A DNA stretch of 19,211 nucleotides from an uncultured Faecalibacterium sp. (GTDB lineage Bacteria; Bacillota; Clostridia; Oscillospirales; Ruminococcaceae): contig CAKTFD010000035.1 of NCBI GenBank assembly GCA_934553285.1, positions 1-19,211 on the forward strand, in the 5' to 3' direction. The notes beneath the pieces are model-generated. The model ran no database searches and was not told the DNA's origin. It saw only the letters and a list, made by a program, of their open reading frames with translations. Below are positions 15,441-19,211 of the stretch, piece by piece. Position numbers and translations under genes: made by a program. Position 1 is the stretch's first letter. Every line of letters begins with the position of its first letter.

Positions 15441-15953
15441 GTGGAAGACTATAAGAATACGGAACGCATCTCGCCGTGGGTCATTGCGGGGCGGGTGGTC
15501 TTTACCTGTGCACTCATTGCCTGTATCGTGTTCATCTTTTCCAACTCCATGGCAGTGGCTGCTGTTTCCTCCGGTGCAAGCGGGCGGGTGCTGGCGTGGA
15601 TGCGCATCATTCTGCGCCGCCTGGGCCACCCGGGGCTGGCAGAGCGCCTGACCATGCACTTTGTGCGCAAGCTGGCGCACTTCTGTGAGTATATGCTGGA
15701 AGGCTTTCTGCTCATGCTCTGTATGCGGGTGTACAGCCGCCATCCGCTGCGGCACATCTCGCTGCCCATGCTGGGCAGTGTGCTCACGGCGCTGACCGAT
15801 GAGACTATCCAGCTGTTTTCGGACGGGCGCAGCAGCCAGGTCGTGGATGTGTGGCTGGATTTTGCCGGTTCGATGGCAGGCATTGTGATCGCACTGGTGC
15901 TGCTGTTGATGTGCGAGGGACTGTATTATCACATAAAAAGGAGTAACGAATGA
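15441..15953 (+). CDS. VanZ-like integral membrane protein
   Basis: 170 residues starting at GTG 15441, 2 nt after the valS stop; the later in-frame ATG would cut into the first membrane helix. The ribosome site is weak, so translation probably depends on coupling to valS. There are about four hydrophobic segments (residues about 13-35, 70-90, 105-120 and 135-160). VanZ/RDD-type motifs are present: VRKLAHFCEYMLEGFLL (K-x-x-H-x-x-E-Y) and TDETIQLFSDGRSSQVVDVWLDFAGSMAG (D-E-x-x-Q...R...D-x-x-x-x-x-x-G). VanZ itself gives low-level teicoplanin resistance, but most homologues have no known function and resistance should not be inferred. The end overlaps the next gene by ATGA. Confidence 0.9.
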   Translation: MEDYKNTERISPWVIAGRVVFTCALIACIVFIFSNSMAVAAVSSGASGRVLAWMRIILRRLGHPGLAERLTMHFVRKLAHFCEYMLEGFLLMLCMRVYSRHPLRHISLPMLGSVLTALTDETIQLFSDGRSSQVVDVWLDFAGSMAGIVIALVLLLMCEGLYYHIKRSNE

Positions 15954-17215
15954 CCATCGAACAGGCAAATCAGTATTTTGCAGCCCTGCCGGACGGCTTT
16001 GCCGCGCCGGAACAGCTGCAGGAGATCCTGCCCGCATCGGTGCAGCAGGTGCAGTTCGTGGGCGTGGCAGGCACGGCCGGTAAAACGGCGGTCGCCCGCC
16101 TGCTGGCGGCCATCCTGCAGGCACAGGGCATCCGTGCCGGTGCCTACCATGCCGGGTGCGAGCCGCTTGCGGCCCGTATCCGGGTGGAGGGCAAACCGGT
16201 GGACGAAGCCCTGCTCAAGCGTGCTGCCGAGGCCCTTGCTGCCCGCGAGGAACTGCCTCAGCAGGCAGCAGAGCTTGCAGCGGCAGCCTTCTGCTTTGGC
16301 GAAGCGGGCTGCGCGCTGGCGGTCGTGGAGCTGCCGGATGCCGGTCTGGCTGCGGCGCTGCCCCGGATGCCGGTGTGTGCCGTTACCGCTGTTGGCCCGG
16401 ACGGTGTGAGCCGCTCGGTGGAGCGGCTGGCGGCGCTGGCAGGCGGTGTCATGCGCAGGGGCAGCATCTGCGTTACCGCGCCGGAGCAGCCCAAGGCGGT
16501 GCTCAGCGAGCTTATCGTGGCTGCAGGCAAATGCGGCTGCGAGCTGGTGGTGCCGGATCCGGAGGATATCACCTTTCTGGAAGCGGAAAAGTTCGCCAGC
16601 CGGGTGGACTACGGCGGATATACCGTGCCGCTGGCCTTTTTGGGCCGTCACGCTGCAGGCAACGCGGCAATGGCCGTGGAGCTGGCACTGGCGCTCTGCC
16701 GCAAGGATGTGGACATCACGGATGAAGCCATTCTGGAAGGCATTGCAGCTGTGGAGAACCGCTGCAGCATCCGGGTGCTCTCCCAGCGGCCGCTGGTCAT
16801 TCTGGATGCCTGCCGTACCCCGCAGCAGGCGGCTGCGCTGCTGCGCGTGCTCAACATGGCAAAGGTACGCCATATGAGCGCGATCATCGGCCTGGCCGAG
16901 GAGGAAGGCGCCGAAGCCTTCTTCTCTGCGCTGGAGACCGGCCTCACCCCAGAGGAGCAGAAAAAGGATAAATCCACCATGCCCGGCATGAGCGAGAACC
17001 CCTTTGATAAGGTGTATCTTGTCACGCCCGCCGGTGTGGACGAAGCCCTGACCCGGCGGCTGGCGGAAAAGGCAAAGTATCATTTCGATGCGCAGTTCTG
17101 TACCGATATGAACGAAGCTGTGCAGCTGGCGCATGCCAACACCCGCCGCGGCCTGCTGGTCTGCGGCAGCGAGGCCGCAGCGCTGGAAGCCGCCGCCCTG
17201 CTGGCAGAAAACTAA
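15950..17215 (+). CDS. Divergent FolC-like (Mur ligase superfamily) protein
   Basis: 421 residues. The ATG overlaps the VanZ-like stop (ATGA), with AAGGAG 7 nt ahead. The architecture follows folylpolyglutamate/dihydrofolate synthase: P-loop region FVGVAGTAGKTAVARLLAAIL (residues about 36-56), then RIRVEGKPVDEALL in place of ERI-x-I-x-G-x-x-I, FLGRHAAGNAAMAVELALAL (the H-x-x-x-N-x-x-x-A central motif), and VILDACRTPQQAAALL (D286) where FolC has LDGAHNP. It follows valS, the usual folC position in Firmicutes, with a VanZ-like gene between. The ATP loop reads GTAGKTA instead of GTNGKGS, the SPHL folate motif is missing (YHAGCEPLAA), and HNP is CRTP. So the fold is recognisable, but normal folate ligase activity is doubtful; it may be a decayed or repurposed paralogue. 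Confidence 0.75.
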   Translation: MTIEQANQYFAALPDGFAAPEQLQEILPASVQQVQFVGVAGTAGKTAVARLLAAILQAQGIRAGAYHAGCEPLAARIRVEGKPVDEALLKRAAEALAAREELPQQAAELAAAAFCFGEAGCALAVVELPDAGLAAALPRMPVCAVTAVGPDGVSRSVERLAALAGGVMRRGSICVTAPEQPKAVLSELIVAAGKCGCELVVPDPEDITFLEAEKFASRVDYGGYTVPLAFLGRHAAGNAAMAVELALALCRKDVDITDEAILEGIAAVENRCSIRVLSQRPLVILDACRTPQQAAALLRVLNMAKVRHMSAIIGLAEEEGAEAFFSALETGLTPEEQKKDKSTMPGMSENPFDKVYLVTPAGVDEALTRRLAEKAKYHFDAQFCTDMNEAVQLAHANTRRGLLVCGSEAAALEAAALLAEN

Positions 17216-17218
17216 GCG

Positions 17219-17237
17219 GCTGTGCCGACAGCTTTTT
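17219..17237 (+). terminator. Weak terminator-like hairpin after the FolC-like gene
   Basis: GCTGT (17219-17223) pairs with ACAGC (17228-17232) around GCCG, followed by TTTTT (17233-17237). It starts 3 nt after the stop. The stem is short, so it may only be partial. Confidence 0.45.
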
Positions 17238-17252
17238 CTAAAAAATAACCCG

Positions 17253-17299
17253 AAGATCCTGTACACTGAAACTATGTGTACGGGATCTTTTATTTTTTG
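17253..17299 (+). terminator. Strong terminator-like hairpin just before spoIIAA
   Basis: AAGATCCTGTACAC (17253-17266) pairs over 14 bp, with one G-U, to GTGTACGGGATCTT (17276-17289) around a 9-nt loop, followed by TTATTTTTT. It ends 22 nt before the spoIIAA start. It probably stops the valS operon transcript; see the findings for the question it raises about the promoter downstream. Confidence 0.8.
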
Positions 17300-17320
17300 C
17301 ACAAAGGAGATGGACAAGCA

Positions 17321-17644
17321 ATGGCAACGGTGACCTTCAGCGCGGCAGGGGAGACCCTGTATGCCTATCTGGCAGGCGAGATCGATCACGATGCAGCACA
17401 GAGCCTGCGTATGCAGCTGGACGATGCACTGGTCAGCCGCAGTCCCCGCACGCTGATCGTGGATCTTGGCGGGGTGGGATTCATGGATTCCTCCGGCATA
17501 GGGCTGATCCTGGGGCGGCAGCGCTGCGCCCGCATCCTGGGCACCACGCTCCGGCTGCAGCATACGCCTGTGCAGCTGCAAAAAGTCCTGCAGCTGGCAG
17601 GCATCCCCTGTACGGAGAACACAGAAAAGGAGAATGTACGATGA
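17321..17644 (+). CDS. spoIIAA: Anti-sigma F factor antagonist SpoIIAA (STAS domain)
   Basis: 107 residues, slightly short of the Bacillus protein. The ATG at 17321 has AAAGGAG about 11 nt upstream. The STAS fold is clear: YAYLAGEIDHDAAQSL (residues about 14-29), LIVDLGGVGFMDSSGIGLILGR (about 45-66) with S57 in MDSSG, the residue SpoIIAB phosphorylates, and a C-terminal VQLQKVLQLAGI helix. Unphosphorylated SpoIIAA binds SpoIIAB and frees sigma F; the phosphatase SpoIIE that reactivates it is not in this window. The stop overlaps the spoIIAB start (ATGA), which supports one operon. Confidence 0.93.
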   Translation: MATVTFSAAGETLYAYLAGEIDHDAAQSLRMQLDDALVSRSPRTLIVDLGGVGFMDSSGIGLILGRQRCARILGTTLRLQHTPVQLQKVLQLAGIPCTENTEKENVR

Positions 17645-18081
17645 AAGCAGAAAACAGCACCCGGGTCCAGTTCGATTCCCTCAGCAGCAACGAAGCCTAT
17701 GCCCGTGGGATCACGGCAGCCTTTCTGGCCCGGTACGACCCTACCGTGCCCCAGCTGGCAGACCTGAAAACAGCCGTGTCGGAGGCGGTGACCAACTGCA
17801 TCGTCCATGCCTACCCGGACCATATCGGGCCGATCTCCATGACCATTGCGGTCTATCCCGACCGGGAGGTGCACATCAGCATCACGGATAAGGGCATCGG
17901 CATCCCCAATGTGGAACAGGCAATGCAGCCCCTGTTCACGACCGGCAACCCGGAAGAACGCTCCGGCCTTGGCTTTGCGGTGATGCAGAGCTTTATGGAT
18001 AGGGTAAAGGTGACCTCAAGGCCCGGCAAGGGGACCAAAGTGCTGCTGGTCAAGCGCCTGACCCAGCGGGAACCTACATAA
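17641..18081 (+). CDS. spoIIAB: Anti-sigma F factor / serine kinase SpoIIAB
   Basis: 146 residues, the normal length, starting in a 4-nt overlap with spoIIAA. It has the GHKL ATPase motifs: N-box DLKTAVSEAVTNCIVHAY (E48, N52), G1 ITDKGIGIPN (D83), and the lid/G2 ERSGLGFAVMQSFMD (about 106-120), which matches the SpoIIAB rather than RsbW pattern. The protein both sequesters sigma F and phosphorylates SpoIIAA. All catalytic residues that can be recognised are intact, so the switch is probably functional. Confidence 0.94.
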   Translation: MKAENSTRVQFDSLSSNEAYARGITAAFLARYDPTVPQLADLKTAVSEAVTNCIVHAYPDHIGPISMTIAVYPDREVHISITDKGIGIPNVEQAMQPLFTTGNPEERSGLGFAVMQSFMDRVKVTSRPGKGTKVLLVKRLTQREPT

Positions 18082-18102
18082 AAAGGAAAGGCGGTCCGGT
18101 AT

Positions 18103-18777
18103 ATGGTAACGGATAAGACCCGGCGCGAAGCATTCATCACACAGAACCTGGGGCTGGTACACGCCTGTGCGGGCAGATTCCGTGGGCGCGGCATGGAATA
18201 CGATGACCTGTACAGCGCAGGCTGTGTGGGGCTTATCAAGGCCTATGATAATTTTGATGAGAGCCGTGGAGTGTGCTTTTCCACCTATGCCGTGCCGGTG
18301 ATCCTGGGCGAGATCAAAAAACTGTTCCGGGATGGCGGCACCGTCAAGGTGAGCCGCTCTCTTAAAGAACTGGGGATGCGTGTGCAGGCGGCGCGGGAGC
18401 ATACCATGAAACTGTGCGGCTCCGAGCCTACCCTGCAGCAGCTGGCGGAACAATTGGCAGAACCGGTGGAAAATGTAGCCCTTGCCATACAGGCTGCACA
18501 GCCTGCCATGAGCCTGACCCCGGAAAATACTGCGGAGGGAGACCGGCAGCTGGATATCCCGGTGGAATCCCCGGAGGAAGAGCTGGCAGACAAAATCGGC
18601 CTTGCGGAGGTGATCGAGGCCCTGCCGGAACAGGATAAGCAGTTGATCCGGCTGCGCTTTTTTGGAAACCGCACCCAGAGCGAAACTGCAAAGGTACTGC
18701 ATACCACCCAGGTACAGATCTCCCGGCGGGAACGCAAGATCCTGATCCAGCTGCGCAGCCGGCTTTTGGAGGAATGA
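18103..18777 (+). CDS. sigF: RNA polymerase sigma-F factor (SpoIIAC)
   Basis: 224 residues, ATG at 18103 with AAGGAAAGGCGG upstream, 21 nt after spoIIAB. Region 2 shows DDLYSAGCVGLIKAYDNFD and FSTYAVPVILGEIKKLFRD. The link to region 3 is GGTVKVSRSLKEL, nearly identical to the VSRSLKEL stretch of sigma F. Region 4 has DKQLIRLRFFGNRTQSETA and TTQVQISRRERKIL. It is about 25-30 residues shorter at the N-terminus than Bacillus sigma F, beginning close to region 2. Sigma F is the first forespore-specific factor in sporulating Firmicutes. Its retention here is notable if the host is a non-spore-forming gut species. No terminator is seen before the rRNA promoters. Confidence 0.93.
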   Translation: MVTDKTRREAFITQNLGLVHACAGRFRGRGMEYDDLYSAGCVGLIKAYDNFDESRGVCFSTYAVPVILGEIKKLFRDGGTVKVSRSLKELGMRVQAAREHTMKLCGSEPTLQQLAEQLAEPVENVALAIQAAQPAMSLTPENTAEGDRQLDIPVESPEEELADKIGLAEVIEALPEQDKQLIRLRFFGNRTQSETAKVLHTTQVQISRRERKILIQLRSRLLEE

Positions 18778-18860
18778 GGTGAGAATCACCTATAACAAAT
18801 GTAAAAAACTGGGCAAAAAGTCAAAAGAATACTTTTGGTGAAAAAATCGCAAAAAAGTGC

Positions 18861-18889
18861 TTGCTTTTTGGGGGACGCTGTGCTAAAAT
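18861..18889 (+). promoter_or_regulatory. Upstream rRNA operon promoter (P1)
   Basis: -35 TTGCTT (18861-18866), a 17-bp spacer ending in TGC, and -10 TAAAAT (18884-18889). The A-rich tract just upstream looks like an UP element. The same 14 bases, CAAAAAAGTGCTTG, lead into both this promoter (18850-18863) and P2. Confidence 0.8.
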
Positions 18890-19000
18890 ACATTACTGTC
18901 AGGCGGACATCCGACAGAATGAAACACTTCGGAACGGACGTTCAAACGTAAAGATTCGACAGGATCTGAAAAGAATCTCAAAAATCTTTCAAAAAAGTGC

Positions 19001-19029
19001 TTGACAATTTATCACGAAAGTGGTAAAAT
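19001..19029 (+). promoter_or_regulatory. Downstream rRNA operon promoter (P2)
   Basis: Consensus -35 TTGACA (19001-19006), a 17-bp spacer and -10 TAAAAT (19024-19029), with an A/T-rich UP-like stretch upstream. This and P1 form the tandem promoter arrangement usual for Firmicute rrn operons. Confidence 0.9.
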
Positions 19030-19030
19030 A

Positions 19031-19211
19031 AATAAGCTGTCAGCCGCTAAGGCTGAGGCGCACAGGACCTTGAAAATTGAACAATATCGAAAGAACTTGT
19101 AACGGAACCTATTTTCGTGTTGGAAAAACACGTAAAACAATTCCAAACAAAAGTAATTCACACAGGACGCAAGCGATTGCGTGCTGAGCGAAAACAAGAT
19201 TTAACACTTTT
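19031..19211 (+). promoter_or_regulatory. rRNA operon leader (pre-16S), continuing past the window
   Basis: Transcribed leader without a gene. CCTTGAAAATTGAACA (19068-19083) matches the conserved boxA-like element that precedes 16S genes in Firmicutes and serves in antitermination. Small hairpins occur at CAGCC/GGCTG (19041-19045 with 19051-19055), CGTGTT/AACACG near 19118-19133, and ACGCAA/TTGCGT (19167-19172 with 19177-19182), probably leader or processing structures. The 16S rRNA is expected just beyond the right edge; its first bases are not seen here. The stretch 18778-19000 holds no gene, only P1 and its early leader. Confidence 0.82.

Noticed and set aside
15441..15953. Glycopeptide-resistance cluster because of the VanZ-like gene
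   Set aside because: No vanH, vanA, vanX, vanR or vanS is present; VanZ-like proteins are widespread and mostly unrelated to resistance.

Overview
The window is about 19.2 kb of GC-rich, gene-dense chromosome, most likely from a low-branching Firmicute of the Faecalibacterium/Gemmiger/Subdoligranulum group (Oscillospiraceae). That placement is inferred, not computed. It rests on strongly GC-biased third codon positions, Firmicute-type ribosome binding sites and TTGACA/TATAAT promoters, a DUF4358 lipoprotein, a valS T-box, a spoIIA-type sigma-F operon, and an rRNA leader of Firmicute type at the right edge. I see no transposase, integrase, phage gene, CRISPR array or defence island. Nearly all of it is housekeeping or conserved accessory chromosome.

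Layout from the left: the C-terminal end of an Lrp/AsnC regulator (1-195), a DUF4358 lipoprotein with a perfect terminator (354-911), and a monocistronic family 2 glycosyltransferase (1014-2015). A bidirectional terminator separates this from a minus-strand block holding a one-pass membrane protein of unknown function (2192-3100) and an ArsC-like thioredoxin-fold reductase (3206-3547). A divergent promoter region with inverted repeats then leads into a small [4Fe-4S] ferredoxin (3663-3851). Next comes the probable operon polA - tsaD - nitroreductase (3980-8322). A long hairpin facing both ways (8447-8508) separates it from the minus-strand pair GNAT acetyltransferase - hflX (10433 down to 8563), whose genes overlap by 4 nt.

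From 10585 everything is on the plus strand. A fused homocysteine S-methyltransferase/methylenetetrahydrofolate reductase comes first. A consensus promoter whose -35 overlaps its stop codon then drives a valine T-box leader (12446-12698) and the valS - vanZ-like - folC-like operon. After a strong hairpin comes spoIIAA - spoIIAB - sigF (17321-18777). The window ends in two tandem strong promoters and the leader of an rRNA operon; the 16S gene itself lies past the right edge.

The points most worth a second look are: the folC-position protein that has lost several FolC/Mur-ligase signature residues; the spoIIA operon placed directly before an rrn operon and just behind a terminator-like hairpin; the inverted-repeat promoter region between the ArsC-like gene and the ferredoxin, which shares a 10-mer with a second inverted repeat after the nitroreductase; and the nine-glycine linker in HflX.
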